Shown piece after piece: positions 16,359 through 25,920 of a stretch of DNA of 64,000 nt. Made by a program: the position numbers and the translations under genes. A model generated the notes under the pieces. The model was not told where the DNA came from and searched no databases. It saw nothing but the letters and a program-made list of their open reading frames with translations. Source of the DNA: Psychrobacter sp. UBA3962 (GTDB lineage Bacteria > Pseudomonadota > Gammaproteobacteria > Pseudomonadales > Moraxellaceae); contig NZ_DGDC01000022.1 of NCBI RefSeq assembly GCF_002385225.1, positions 1 to 64,000 on the forward strand. Direction: 5' to 3'. Each line of letters starts with the position of its first letter. Position 1 is the stretch's first letter.

Positions 16359-16422
16359 AATACAATAGTGGAACTAATTCCTAAATTATATTAGCACACT
16401 AACTCTAAACTAGAGAGGTTCT

Positions 16423-17712
16423 ATGCTTGTCGCTGCATTGATATTTATCATTACCCTAGTATTGGTTATATGGCAACCAAAAGGGCTAGGAATTGGCATT
16501 AGTGCGAGCTTAGGTGCGCTAGTGGCTCTTATTACTGGGGTTATATCTCTACATGATATTCCGGTGGTTTGGGACATAGTTTGGAACGCTACCTTTGCCT
16601 TTATTGCCATCATCATTATTAGTTTACTGCTAGATCAGGCTGGGTTCTTTGAATGGATAGCATTACATGTGGCGCGTCTTGGCGGTGGCAGTGCTCATAA
16701 GCTGTTTGTGCTTATTGTATTGTTAGGAGCTGTGGTAGCCGCCTTGTTCGCCAATGATGGGGCTGCCTTAATCCTAACGCCTATTGTGATAGCGATGCTA
16801 GTGAAGATGAGAGTGTCACCAGCGACTACTTTGGCTTTTATTATGGCCGCTGGATTTATTGCTGATACCGCCAGTCTGCCTTTGGTGGTCTCAAACTTGG
16901 TGAATATCGTATCGGCCGACTTCTTTAACATCACCTTTGATCGTTATGCTCAAGTGATGATGCCAGTCAACATTGTCTCTGTTTTGAGCTCTTTAGCAGT
17001 GCTGTATCTATTTTATAGACGCGATATCCCTCAGCATTATGAAGTCGCGAGTCTGCCTGCACCAGTTAGCGCTATCAAAGATCCATCGACTTTTTATATG
17101 GGCTGGCTAGTACTGGCCGCTTTATTGTTAGGATTCTTTGTACTAGAGCCTATGGGGATTCCCATTAGTGCTATTGCTGGGGTAGGGGCGGCTACCTTAC
17201 TGATTACTGCCTTAATCAATCGTAAGCTGTCTGTGCCTACTGTGCTTAAAGAAGCCCCTTGGCAAGTGGTGGTGTTTTCATTGGGGATGTACCTAGTGGT
17301 ATACGGACTTAAGAATGAAGGACTGACCGCTTACTTGACGGCGGCGCTAAATGTTTTAGGGGAGCAGGGTCTGTGGGCCGCTACCATTGGTACGGGCTTT
17401 ATGTCTGCGGGCTTGTCATCAGTCATGAATAATATGCCCACAGTACTGATTCAGTCACTGGCAATCGCCGATAGCAGTCAGCCAGATACTATTACCCAAG
17501 CGATGGTGTATGCCAACGTGATAGGGTCTGACCTAGGCCCAAAGATTACTCCGATTGGCTCACTAGCGACTCTACTATGGCTGCATGTGCTGGCAAGTAA
17601 AGAGGTAGTTATTACCTGGGGCTATTATTTCAAGGTAGGTATTATTCTAACGGTGCCTGTGCTACTAGCGACATTAACGGCGTTGGCAATATGGCTCCCT
17701 ATTATTAGCTAA
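16423..17712 (+). CDS. arsB: Arsenite/antimonite efflux pump ArsB
   Basis: The 429-residue inner-membrane carrier exports As(III) or Sb(III). It is almost wholly hydrophobic with about 11-12 helices. ArsB signatures are visible: AALFANDGAALILTPIVIAM, FIADTASLPLVVSNLVNIV, GLSSVMNNMPTVL and NVIGSDLGPKITPIGSLAT. The length matches E. coli ArsB (429). It is the first gene of arsB-arsC-arsH. AGAGAGG lies just upstream of the ATG. Confidence 0.97.
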   Translation: MLVAALIFIITLVLVIWQPKGLGIGISASLGALVALITGVISLHDIPVVWDIVWNATFAFIAIIIISLLLDQAGFFEWIALHVARLGGGSAHKLFVLIVLLGAVVAALFANDGAALILTPIVIAMLVKMRVSPATTLAFIMAAGFIADTASLPLVVSNLVNIVSADFFNITFDRYAQVMMPVNIVSVLSSLAVLYLFYRRDIPQHYEVASLPAPVSAIKDPSTFYMGWLVLAALLLGFFVLEPMGIPISAIAGVGAATLLITALINRKLSVPTVLKEAPWQVVVFSLGMYLVVYGLKNEGLTAYLTAALNVLGEQGLWAATIGTGFMSAGLSSVMNNMPTVLIQSLAIADSSQPDTITQAMVYANVIGSDLGPKITPIGSLATLLWLHVLASKEVVITWGYYFKVGIILTVPVLLATLTALAIWLPIIS

Positions 17713-17730
17713 TGGTTAGCTGTTTATAGA

Positions 17731-17749
17731 AATAGCCTAAGCAAATAAA
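17731..17749 (+). repeat. ars intergenic 19-bp repeat, copy 1
   Basis: AATAGCCTAAGCAAATAAA lies 19 bases after the arsB stop codon. Identical copies follow arsC and arsH. It is not itself a palindrome and has no terminator features. Confidence 0.85.
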
Positions 17750-17812
17750 ATTACTCTACTCAGAACGCTCGGAATTACCCTTTAATATTAACCAATAAAA
17801 GTAACCCAAATA

Positions 17813-18340
17813 ATGAAACCTTTGAAAATCCTCTATATTTGCACCCATAACCGTTGCCGTAGCGTGTTATCTGAAGCCATTACCAATCAATATGCAGTTA
17901 AACAAGGCATCACTAATAATACTGAAACAGGTGATGAACCTAAGCTCATTGCCAAAAGCGCAGGCAGTTCTCCGGCAGGGGAGGTACACCTCTTAACCCT
18001 TAAGTATTTAACTGAAGCAGGGTATTCGATACAAGGATTAACCAGCAACAGTTGGGAAGATAGTGAGTATATGGGCGACTTTAAACCAGACCTATTAATT
18101 ACCGTTTGCGATAACGCAGCTGGCGAGACTTGCCCAGTTTGGCTAGGTAGTCTGCCAGGCTTAACTAAACTACATTGGGGTATGGCTGACCCCTCAAAGA
18201 GTACGGAGAACGAAGAACATACCAAAGCTAACTTCGAGCAAGCCATTACTACTATTGAGCAGAGAGTAGCGCAATTATTACAAGTAGCACAGCTGCCGGA
18301 AACAGAACGCAAGCAGGCCTTATTGGATTTAGTAAAATAG
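17813..18340 (+). CDS. arsC: Arsenate reductase, LMW-phosphatase type
   Basis: The 175-residue cytoplasmic enzyme reduces As(V) to As(III) for ArsB. The P-loop C10-THNR-C15-RS matches the CX5R active site of the low-molecular-weight-phosphatase class. Cys99 and Cys107 in VCDNAAGETCPVW are the likely relay pair that passes the disulfide to thioredoxin, and HWGMADPS carries the general acid Asp. It is longer than S. aureus ArsC (131 residues) through an insertion around residues 28-45 and a helical tail. It stands between arsB and arsH. Confidence 0.93.
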   Translation: MKPLKILYICTHNRCRSVLSEAITNQYAVKQGITNNTETGDEPKLIAKSAGSSPAGEVHLLTLKYLTEAGYSIQGLTSNSWEDSEYMGDFKPDLLITVCDNAAGETCPVWLGSLPGLTKLHWGMADPSKSTENEEHTKANFEQAITTIEQRVAQLLQVAQLPETERKQALLDLVK

Positions 18341-18354
18341 CCTAAGCAAATAAA
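18336..18354 (+). repeat. ars intergenic 19-bp repeat, copy 2
   Basis: AATAGCCTAAGCAAATAAA starts within the last codons of arsC; its TAG is the arsC stop codon. Identical to copies 1 and 3. Confidence 0.85.
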
Positions 18355-18411
18355 TTTAGCCTATTCTAACTCCATAACACACTTAATTGACTAATTTAAA
18401 AGAAGTTCACT

Positions 18412-19167
18412 ATGACTAATACATCACAAGCCGATCTTAGCGATCTACCCAATATTGACCCCAATCAGTTTCAAATACCGCATATTGAAGACTTTAAACG
18501 TCAGCTGTCCACGCATAAGCCAAGGTTTGTGCTGTTATATGGCTCATTACGTGAGGTATCGTATAGTCGTCTGGTAGTGGAGGAGTGCGCGCGTATTCTG
18601 AGTGCCATGGGCGCTGAAGTTAAAATATTTGATCCAACAGGGTTACCTTTGCCTGATAGCGAGGACGCCACTCATCCAAAGGTTACTGAGTTACGTGAAC
18701 TGGTGCAGTGGAGTGAAGGTATGGTTTGGTGCTCTCCTGAGCGTCACGGCTCAATGACCGGAATTATGAAGTCGCAAATTGATTGGATACCATTATCACT
18801 CGGGGCAGTGCGTCCCACGCAAGGTAAGACGCTGGCAGTGATGCAGGTGTGTGGGGGATCGCAATCATTTAATACCGTAAATCAGTTGCGCGTATTAGGG
18901 CGCTGGATGCGGATGATTACTATCCCGAACCAGTCTTCAGTGCCCAAGGCATTTTTGGAGTTTGATGATGTAGAGAATGCTGATGGTAGTATCAGCAAGC
19001 GTATGAAGCCGTCAGGGTATTACTTACGCATTGTCGATGTGATGGAAGAGTTAGTACGTTTTACCTTGCTCACCCGAGATCAGTCAGATTATTTGGTAGA
19101 CAGATATTCAGAAAGGGTTGAGAGCGCAGAAGAATTAATGAAGCGGGTGAATCAAAAGCAGATGTAG
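18412..19167 (+). CDS. arsH: ArsH flavoprotein
   Basis: The 251-residue cytoplasmic FMN protein has NADPH-dependent reductase fold features: the FMN phosphate loop LLYGSLREVSYSRL and the segment WCSPERHGSMTGIMKSQIDW-IPL that is specific to ArsH. ArsH proteins are known to oxidise trivalent organoarsenicals and to reduce quinones or Cr(VI). It is the last gene of the ars unit, 71 bases after arsC. Confidence 0.95.
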   Translation: MTNTSQADLSDLPNIDPNQFQIPHIEDFKRQLSTHKPRFVLLYGSLREVSYSRLVVEECARILSAMGAEVKIFDPTGLPLPDSEDATHPKVTELRELVQWSEGMVWCSPERHGSMTGIMKSQIDWIPLSLGAVRPTQGKTLAVMQVCGGSQSFNTVNQLRVLGRWMRMITIPNQSSVPKAFLEFDDVENADGSISKRMKPSGYYLRIVDVMEELVRFTLLTRDQSDYLVDRYSERVESAEELMKRVNQKQM

Positions 19168-19207
19168 GGCCATATACTGTGGGACGACATAGCTCTATAG
19201 GATATAA

Positions 19208-19226
19208 AATAGCCTAAGCAAATAAA
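19208..19226 (+). repeat. ars intergenic 19-bp repeat, copy 3
   Basis: AATAGCCTAAGCAAATAAA lies 40 bases after the arsH stop codon, identical to the copies after arsB and arsC. Confidence 0.85.
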
Positions 19227-19410
19227 AAAATTTACTAACACCTATTGAGCACAATAAATAAATTCAATATCACTCATTTACTAAGCTCAAATAGCAAAAT
19301 ACATGCCAGTCCTGCTAAAAATTAACTGACTATAAACAGTTTTATATTCTGATTTTCGTTATTATTTCGTTCAATAAGGATGTTAATAATACTAATAATA
19401 GGAGCAGGGT

Positions 19411-19842
19411 ATGGTAGATATAGATATTAACTTTGAATTGATGGGCTACCACTTATTAAAGCTATGTATAGCCTTTGTATTGTCACTGCCTATCGCTTTG
19501 AATCGAGAGATGAAGGAAAGTGGGGCAGGTTTAAGGACCTTTCCACTAGTGACTATTGCTTCGTGCGCATTTATGCTGGTCGGTATGGATATATATAAAG
19601 GTGACGCTGAAGCTAGGATCATGTATGCCATTATTACTGGTATGGGTTTTATTGGTGGTGGGGCTATCTTCAAAAACGAAGAGGGGGCGAAAGGTACTGC
19701 TACGGCTGCCAGTTTATGGAATACTGCAGCGATAGGCATTTCGGTCGCTACGGGCCGCTATGAAATTGCGATAATTTTATCGATTGTAGGCTTCGTTATT
19801 CTACAATTCTCTGAACCTTTTAAAATTCAAACTAAACGTTAA
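19411..19842 (+). CDS. MgtC/SapB-family membrane protein
   Basis: The 143-residue protein has four to five transmembrane helices and the MgtC N-domain marks: a basic REMKESGAGLRTFPLVTIASC segment split across helices, GMGFIGGGAIFKN, and KGTATAASLWNTAAIGISVATG. It lacks the C-terminal cytoplasmic domain of Salmonella MgtC, as do many SapB/YhiD-type members. The family is linked to magnesium limitation and inhibition of the F-ATPase, but the role here is not known. GGAGCAGGG precedes the ATG. It is followed at 13 bases by a lipoprotein gene. Confidence 0.88.
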   Translation: MVDIDINFELMGYHLLKLCIAFVLSLPIALNREMKESGAGLRTFPLVTIASCAFMLVGMDIYKGDAEARIMYAIITGMGFIGGGAIFKNEEGAKGTATAASLWNTAAIGISVATGRYEIAIILSIVGFVILQFSEPFKIQTKR

Positions 19843-19855
19843 GCTTAGCAGGAAT

Positions 19856-20590
19856 GTGAATCGAATGTTGTCGCAAATACAAAATGTGGTACCAAAGGCT
19901 ATTAACAAAACAGCGCTTGGTGCAACAGTGGCCATAGTCAGTCTGAACTTATTGAGCTGCAGTGAGTATATTTATCAATCCACTCATCAATCTAGCGACA
20001 CAAAAATTGGCGGGGCAAGCAGCGGAAAATTTTTCCAGACCCAAGAACAGGTAGCGGCCTCAGCCTCAGAAATAATTCGCCATGTCGGTTATCCCACCCA
20101 CAACGGTTACAGGCAAAAGGGAACTGTATTGGTAGGTGATAATTACTCCTATCTTATTTCGATAGGTAATGACGCTCTAGAGTTGGTACGACAGCTACCT
20201 ACTGCAAATCTCGCTATTGAACAACCCATTTCAATTTATCGCTATCCTGATAATAGTGTCAATATTAGCTTCAGCTTTAGTTATACAGAAACTCAGAGCA
20301 AAAATCCCAGTTTAAATCCGCAACAACGTAGTGTGTTAGAGCATATCTGTTCAGATAGATCATCAATAGATCACTTATATAATGACTGTCAGTTACAGCT
20401 ACTAGGCGGTATGTATGCGCCTTTGAGTAATATTGACGGCCAAGTTAGATTGAATCAAGGCATAGCCGCCAACATATATTCAGTGAATGATAAAAGAGTC
20501 AAAAATCAGGCTGAAGTAGGGGTCATCCCGCTTAAGGTTATCTTAGAGACGATAGAGTTACCGTTAGAGATTTTATCTATCATCAAGTAA
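19856..20590 (+). CDS. Lipoprotein of unknown function
   Basis: The 244-residue product has a signal segment ending in the lipobox LLSC (about residues 32-35 from the GTG). The start may be the GTG at 19856 or the ATG three codons later at 19865; AGGAA at 19849 is too close to the GTG and a little far from the ATG. The mature part has one clear pattern, LPTANLAIEQPISIYRYPD, and two Cys (HICSDR, NDCQLQ). I do not recognise the family. It follows the MgtC-like gene by 13 bases and is probably cotranscribed. Confidence 0.65.
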   Translation: MNRMLSQIQNVVPKAINKTALGATVAIVSLNLLSCSEYIYQSTHQSSDTKIGGASSGKFFQTQEQVAASASEIIRHVGYPTHNGYRQKGTVLVGDNYSYLISIGNDALELVRQLPTANLAIEQPISIYRYPDNSVNISFSFSYTETQSKNPSLNPQQRSVLEHICSDRSSIDHLYNDCQLQLLGGMYAPLSNIDGQVRLNQGIAANIYSVNDKRVKNQAEVGVIPLKVILETIELPLEILSIIK

Positions 20591-20645
20591 TCATTAGGCA
20601 AATAGATAACCTGTAATAAACCAATGAAGTTCAATAAAAACCAAT

Positions 20646-20678
20646 AAAAAAGGGTGAACTATTTTAGTTCACCCTTTT
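20646..20678. terminator. Bidirectional terminator
   Basis: AAAAAAGGGTGAACT and AGTTCACCCTTTT form a stem with an ATTTT loop between the convergent lipoprotein gene (+) and gdhA (-). The T-run is longest for the minus strand. Confidence 0.88.
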
Positions 20679-20717
20679 GCTTGCGTACTTAAAAGCACGT
20701 AGCCAATTGCCAATTAC

Positions 20718-22070
20718 TTAGTTTAAAATACCGTAAGCAACTAATGCATTAGCGACACGTTTGTAACCTGCAATGTTAGCGCCTGACATGTAGTCAATGC
20801 AGCCATCTTTATTAAAGCCATACTCTTCAGAAGCTTGTGCAGCGTCATCATGGATATTTTTCATGATGATTTGCAACTGTTTATCCACATCATCAAAAGT
20901 ACGGTACTGGCGCACTGAGTTTTGTGACATCTCAAGACCAGATACTGCCACACCACCAGCGTTGGCTGCTTTACCTGGAGCATAACGCATTTTGTTTTCA
21001 CGAACAAAATCAATGGCACCAGCGTCAAGCGGCATGTTAGCGCCTTCAACTACATAGCGAATTCCATGATCATACATGGCTTCAGCATCCGCTGCAGTTA
21101 CTTCATTTTGGGTAGCACATGGAATAGCAATATCGCCGTCAAACTGCCAAGGTTTTTGACCTGGCAACCAAACACCGCTACCGCCAAACTTTCTGTGATA
21201 CTCAAATAAAGGCTGACGATTGGCTTTTTGTTCTTTCACCCAATCAAGTTTTTCTTGATCAAAACCAAACTCATCGTACAAAGTACCTTTTGAGTCTGAT
21301 AGAGTAATAACTTTAGCCCCTAAAGCAATGGCTTTTTCTGCTGCATGTACTGCTACATTGCCTGCACCAGATACCAAGACAGTTTTGCCTTCCATTGTGT
21401 CGTTATGGGCTTTTAGCATATTTTGTAAAAAATAAACCGCGCCATAACCTGTCGCTTCTGAGCGACATAAACTACCACCGAAGCCAACACCCTTACCAGT
21501 TAGCACTCCAGTGTATTCATTGGTTAAATTTTTATACATTGCGAACATGTAGCTGACTTCTCTGCCACTTACTCCGATATCACCGGCTGGAACATCCATG
21601 TCTTGGCCAATATAACGGTAAAGCTCACGCATAAATGCATAACAAAAACGACGAATTTCGCTGTCTGATTTGCCCTCAGGATTGAAGTCTGAACCACCTT
21701 TAGCACCGCCCATGGGTAGACCAGTTAAGGCGTTTTTGAAGATTTGTTCGAAACCTAAGAATTTTAAGATAGACTCATTTACAGTCGGATGGAAGCGAAT
21801 GCCGCCCTTATAGGGACCTAAGGCATTGCTGAACTGGACACGCCAACCACGGTTGATTTGAATATTGCCTTCATCATCTTCCCAGTTGATTCGAAAGCTA
21901 ATAATACGGTCGGGCTCGGTTAGACGCTCAAATACTTTATGCTTTGCGAAGCGCGGATCGCGATCATATACAACGTCAATAGTGCTCGCTACCTCTTTAA
22001 CCGCTTGAATAAACTCAGGTTGATGTGGATAGCGTTCTTCAATGCGTTCAATGACGTCTTGCATGCTCAT
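20718..22070 (-). CDS. gdhA: NADP-specific glutamate dehydrogenase
   Basis: The 450-residue enzyme makes glutamate from 2-oxoglutarate and ammonia. It matches the hexameric bacterial type (E. coli GdhA 447): RINWEDDEGNIQINRG with VQFSNALGPYKGGIRFHPTVN, the active-site GLPMGGAKGGSDFNP with its catalytic Lys, DVPAGDIGVSGREV, and a Rossmann VSGAGNVAVHAAEKAI. It stands alone with its own terminator. Confidence 0.97.
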   Translation of the reverse strand: MSMQDVIERIEERYPHQPEFIQAVKEVASTIDVVYDRDPRFAKHKVFERLTEPDRIISFRINWEDDEGNIQINRGWRVQFSNALGPYKGGIRFHPTVNESILKFLGFEQIFKNALTGLPMGGAKGGSDFNPEGKSDSEIRRFCYAFMRELYRYIGQDMDVPAGDIGVSGREVSYMFAMYKNLTNEYTGVLTGKGVGFGGSLCRSEATGYGAVYFLQNMLKAHNDTMEGKTVLVSGAGNVAVHAAEKAIALGAKVITLSDSKGTLYDEFGFDQEKLDWVKEQKANRQPLFEYHRKFGGSGVWLPGQKPWQFDGDIAIPCATQNEVTAADAEAMYDHGIRYVVEGANMPLDAGAIDFVRENKMRYAPGKAANAGGVAVSGLEMSQNSVRQYRTFDDVDKQLQIIMKNIHDDAAQASEEYGFNKDGCIDYMSGANIAGYKRVANALVAYGILN

Positions 22071-22315
22071 AGGCCCTGTCCTTATCAGATTAGTTACATG
22101 GATGTTACAGTAAAAAAATACTCTAATGTTGCGATAAATTCAACATTTTTTTATACCTTTATGTTCAGTCATTACTTAAAGCTATGCATAAATTATGCAG
22201 GGGGTTATGAATGGGAGTATGGTTTTTACCGTAGATATAGACTGCACTAGGAAGTACCCCTTATCCCATTATAGGACATTTTGAGTAACTTTTTTTAATA
22301 TAACAAAAGCACAGC

Positions 22316-23764
22316 TTAATAAAGGCCTCGACCATCTTCTGGTTTCAACCGTAAAAATGACAATCCAGATATAATAGTGATTATACCCAGCACGTAATAA
22401 GTGGCATTAAAGGCACTCACCACCTCAAAGTTAAGTCTATCACTAAAGACGGTCAATATCGCTGCACCAAAGGCGATACCAAAACTTATCGCCAATTGTT
22501 GGTTGACGGCCATTAAGCTATTACCACTACTGGTTTGTGGTCCCTCAAGATCACCAATAGTAATGGTATTCATGGCGCTAAATTGCATTGAGTTACAGGC
22601 GCCCATAACCAGCAATAGCGGGGCAATATAATACCAAGGGATTGAGGCATCCAGCTGAGCCAGTAAAATAATTAGAATACCTAAAGTAGTTGTATTGGTG
22701 ACCAATACTTTGCGGTAGCTAAAGCGCTGAATGATTTTACTGACCCAAGGTTTAATGCCCATGGCACCTACTGCAATAGGTGTTAATAACCAGCCTGCCT
22801 GCGAAGGTGTATATTTGAAAGCCACTTGAAACAATAAGGGCAATAAATAGGGGACAGCACTGATGCCAAGACGGGTAAATAAGTTCCCAGTGATACCTAT
22901 CCTGAAGGTGCGCACATTAAATAGACTCAAGGGGAATATTGGATTGCTCGCTTTACGCGCGTGGCGCACATAGATAAAGAGTAGACTTAACGCGATGGCT
23001 GACATGGTAACACCAGGGAGAACTTCACCTGGCTGAGATAGAAATTCAACAGCCAAGGTCAGTAAACCTGCCGCTATGGCAAAAAGAGCAAACCCTAGCC
23101 AGTCCAACTTGCCAGCCAGCTCTCTGATATCAGGGACTAATTTATAGCCGATAATAAGACCCAAAATGCCCATAGGAATATTAATCAGAAAAATCCAATG
23201 CCAACTGGCATATTGCACCAGATAGCCACCGACTAATGGCCCAACCAGCGGAGCAATTAATGCTGGAATGACCGCGAAATTCATGACGGTCAAAAGCTGA
23301 TTGCGCGGATAAGACTTCACTAAGATTAAGCGCGCTACTGGAGTCATCATTGCTCCGCCTATACCCTGTAGCACTCGAGAGGCAACTAAGAAGTCTAGAC
23401 TTGGTGACATAGCACAGAATATTGAACCAATACTAAATAAAACGATCGCACTTAAGAAGACTTTTCGAGTGCCATACTTATCGGCTAAAAACCCACTTAT
23501 TGGAATAAAAATAGCCAAGGTCAATGCGTAGCTAATAACTGCCCATTGCATTTTTAGCGGAGATTCTCCCAAAGCCAGCGCCATTTCAGGTAAGGCAGTA
23601 TTTAGAATGGTGGCATCTAAAATCTGCATAAACAGGGCGACTGCTAATACATAAGGTAAGAATTTTGATTGTAGCGGCGAAAGCTTAACTTTGGGTTCTG
23701 TATTTAGGACAGGCGAGGGGGTATCCGCAGCGGGATGATTTGATTTTTGTTGATTATCGGGCAT
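22316..23764 (-). CDS. DHA2-type MFS drug efflux pump
   Basis: The 482-residue inner-membrane transporter has 13-14 predicted helices. Motifs QILDATILNTALP in helix 1, GFLADKYGTRKVFL (MFS motif A) and RVLQGIGGAMMTPVARLIL (motif B-C region) put it with DHA2 pumps such as MdtD/HsrA. The N-terminal 30 residues are polar. The substrate cannot be told from sequence. The upstream gap carries the terminator of the hydrolase pseudogene. Confidence 0.88.
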   Translation of the reverse strand: MPDNQQKSNHPAADTPSPVLNTEPKVKLSPLQSKFLPYVLAVALFMQILDATILNTALPEMALALGESPLKMQWAVISYALTLAIFIPISGFLADKYGTRKVFLSAIVLFSIGSIFCAMSPSLDFLVASRVLQGIGGAMMTPVARLILVKSYPRNQLLTVMNFAVIPALIAPLVGPLVGGYLVQYASWHWIFLINIPMGILGLIIGYKLVPDIRELAGKLDWLGFALFAIAAGLLTLAVEFLSQPGEVLPGVTMSAIALSLLFIYVRHARKASNPIFPLSLFNVRTFRIGITGNLFTRLGISAVPYLLPLLFQVAFKYTPSQAGWLLTPIAVGAMGIKPWVSKIIQRFSYRKVLVTNTTTLGILIILLAQLDASIPWYYIAPLLLVMGACNSMQFSAMNTITIGDLEGPQTSSGNSLMAVNQQLAISFGIAFGAAILTVFSDRLNFEVVSAFNATYYVLGIITIISGLSFLRLKPEDGRGLY

Positions 23765-23855
23765 ATATAGACCTAAAGACTTAGGTGTGACTAAATAAGG
23801 TGTACTTAATTAATAAGCAACTAATTAATGAGAAATCAATGAGTAACTAACTCAC

Positions 23856-23891
23856 TAAAAAAATAGCCCTCTATAATATCATGAAGAGGGC
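23856..23891 (-). terminator. Terminator of the hydrolase pseudogene
   Basis: Read on the minus strand, GCCCTCT and AGAGGGC form a stem followed by TATTTTTTT. It lies about 50 bases beyond the restored stop of the frameshifted hydrolase at 23943, which supports that stop as the original gene end. Confidence 0.75.
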
Positions 23892-23942
23892 ATTTTCTAT
23901 TTAGTGTTAATGTTAGTAAGCCCAACACATAAATCGGACACC

Positions 23943-24751
23943 CTAACTAAAAAAATCTAGGTTTTTAGACACCTCATCTATGACTTCATCCGGCGACTTT
24001 AGCCACACACTGTGTGGATTGCCTTTAAGAGAGGGATCGATTTTTATTTTATTCAGCCGTGATACGGCGCACAAATCTGATAAGCCTTTGGTCGATTGAT
24101 AGGGGGCATAATAAATAAGCCATGACCGAGACCTGTATTTAACGATTGTTTTATAAAGTCATAGCGGCCTGTTTTAGCGGTATGTAGCCAGTCTATCATC
24201 AAGGTTTTGGCTTCCTTGTGGCCAAACCCAATCTTATAGCCTGGTAAATAACCATAAACTCGAATCAGCAGCTCAAATGCTGCAATAGCGGTTAATATGT
24301 TTAATTGCCCTAAACCTTTCCAGTTCTTATAATGAATATTACCCGTTGCAACCCCAATCATCGGGAAGTCAGTTGTGGCAGAGTATAGAGTCGCAATATG
24401 CGCCCCAAGGCTGTGACCAAATAAAATTATTTTATTATTAGGGGTCGCCAGTCTTGCGGTTTCAATCAGTTTCGGCACAAAACCAGTTACTAAATCTCTG
24501 TAACCATAATCTATACCGCGTTTAATATGCAGTAAATTTTCTCCACAACAGGGATAATCTGCGCTTACCACGGTATATCCTTTGGCAGTTAACCGCTCTA
24601 TGAGTGTTCGGTATTTTCTGAGGGGCACACCAATAGCCGTCATTAGCACCAAGGTGATATTCAGGTTGTTTTGTTGACTGTCACTGGGTCTATCGACATG
24701 AGTTTTGACAGTAAAGGTTTGTTTTTTAGTTTTAAAATCAAAGCTGCTCAT
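23943..24751 (-). pseudogene. Frameshifted alpha/beta hydrolase
   Basis: The minus-strand frame from 24751 gives an alpha/beta hydrolase with the nucleophile elbow FGHSLGAH, but after GLGHG (about 24122) it runs out at 24053. Reading the next phase from there gives a sensible continuation: LIYYAPYQSTKGLSDL, then AVSRLNKIKID and GNPHSVWLKSPDEVIDEV, ending in DFFS and TAG at 23943. One missing base near 24118-24125 explains this. The joined product would be about 268 residues, fitting predicted hydrolases of the COG4757 type, and the part after the shift carries the helical C-terminus. Either a true recent mutation or a sequencing error. Confidence 0.8.
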
Positions 24752-25053
24752 AAAAGATTGTCCCTAATCATAATGTTATGCAGAGGTGCCCTCTAAAAGA
24801 GATATGAACCTGTTTTGGTAGATAACTTGTCAGAATAGCAACTCTTATAGCGATAATCCATAATCAACTAATAACCAGATGTGACCGTTAATAATAGCTA
24901 GGCTTACTTAGGCTTACTCATGCATACTCTTTGTTAATAGACTAATACTCAACTGACTTCTCAAAGCCTATATAATGATATTAATAATAACTAAGCCCAA
25001 TAAACATCGTGAGATAAAAACGATTTAACTAATAATTAGCTAATGGAATTACT

Positions 25054-25920
25054 ATGACACAAGATACTATCAATAAAGACAGCACTAATAACAACGATGC
25101 TTCTAATAACAACAATTACACTCCACCCAAAGTATGGCAGCCAGTAGAGGGTAATGGTGGCAAGTTTGCTGGTACCAATAAACCTACCGCGGGTGCTCGA
25201 CATAAACAAAAACTACCCAAAGGTGATAATCCGCTACAGCTATACTCATTAAACACGCCTAATGGCGTGAAGATTAATATTCTGTTAGAAGAGTTGGCTG
25301 AACTGGGGGTTGAAGGCGCGAAATATGATGCTTTCAAGATTGATATTATGGAAGGCGATCAGTTTGGCTCAGAATTTGTGACCATTAACCCCAACTCTAA
25401 AATTCCTGCCTTGGTGGATTACTCTGATAAAGAAGGGCCTGTGCACATCTTTGAGTCAGGCGCAATCATGATGTACTTAGCTGAGAAATTTTCTAAGTTC
25501 ATTCCACTAGCCACAGACAATGCTCATAAACGTGCGGCTTGCCTAAGCTGGGTAATGTGGCAAATGGGTAGTGCGCCTTATGTCGGCGGCGGCTTCGGTC
25601 ATTTCTTTAGTTATGCCCCTTACCCAATGCAGTATCCTATCGACAGATTTACAATGGAAACTAAACGTCAGCTAGATGTATTAGATAAGCACTTGGCCAA
25701 CTCAGAGTATATGATTGGCGATGGGGAAGAGCGTTATACTATTGCTGATATGATTATTTGGGCTTGGTATGGTCAACTTGTACTGGATGAGTTGTATGAA
25801 AATGGAGCAGAGTTCTTAGATGCTTCAAGCTATAGCAATGTACAACGCTGGGCAAAACAAATCGCTGCCAGACCCGCTGTTAAAAGAGCGGTAGAATTAG
25901 AGCTGAAACTAATTAACTAG
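25054..25920 (+). CDS. yghU: YghU-like glutathione S-transferase
   Basis: The 288-residue cytoplasmic protein has an N-terminal extension PPKVWQPVEGNGGKFAGTNK and GARHKQKLPKGDNPLQLYSLNTPNGVK, the hallmark of the nu-class YghU GSTs, which bind two glutathiones and act as disulfide-bond reductases. The thioredoxin-like domain (about 65-150) has NPNSKIPALVD and the glutathione-binding ESGAIMMYLAEKF; an all-helical C-domain follows. The first 20 residues are Asn-rich. Length matches E. coli YghU (288). Confidence 0.93.
   Translation: MTQDTINKDSTNNNDASNNNNYTPPKVWQPVEGNGGKFAGTNKPTAGARHKQKLPKGDNPLQLYSLNTPNGVKINILLEELAELGVEGAKYDAFKIDIMEGDQFGSEFVTINPNSKIPALVDYSDKEGPVHIFESGAIMMYLAEKFSKFIPLATDNAHKRAACLSWVMWQMGSAPYVGGGFGHFFSYAPYPMQYPIDRFTMETKRQLDVLDKHLANSEYMIGDGEERYTIADMIIWAWYGQLVLDELYENGAEFLDASSYSNVQRWAKQIAARPAVKRAVELELKLIN

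Noticed and set aside
22071..22315. Possible small gene overlapping the gdhA promoter on the + strand
   Set aside because: The open frame mostly mirrors the 5' end of gdhA and has no ribosome site or homology-like pattern.
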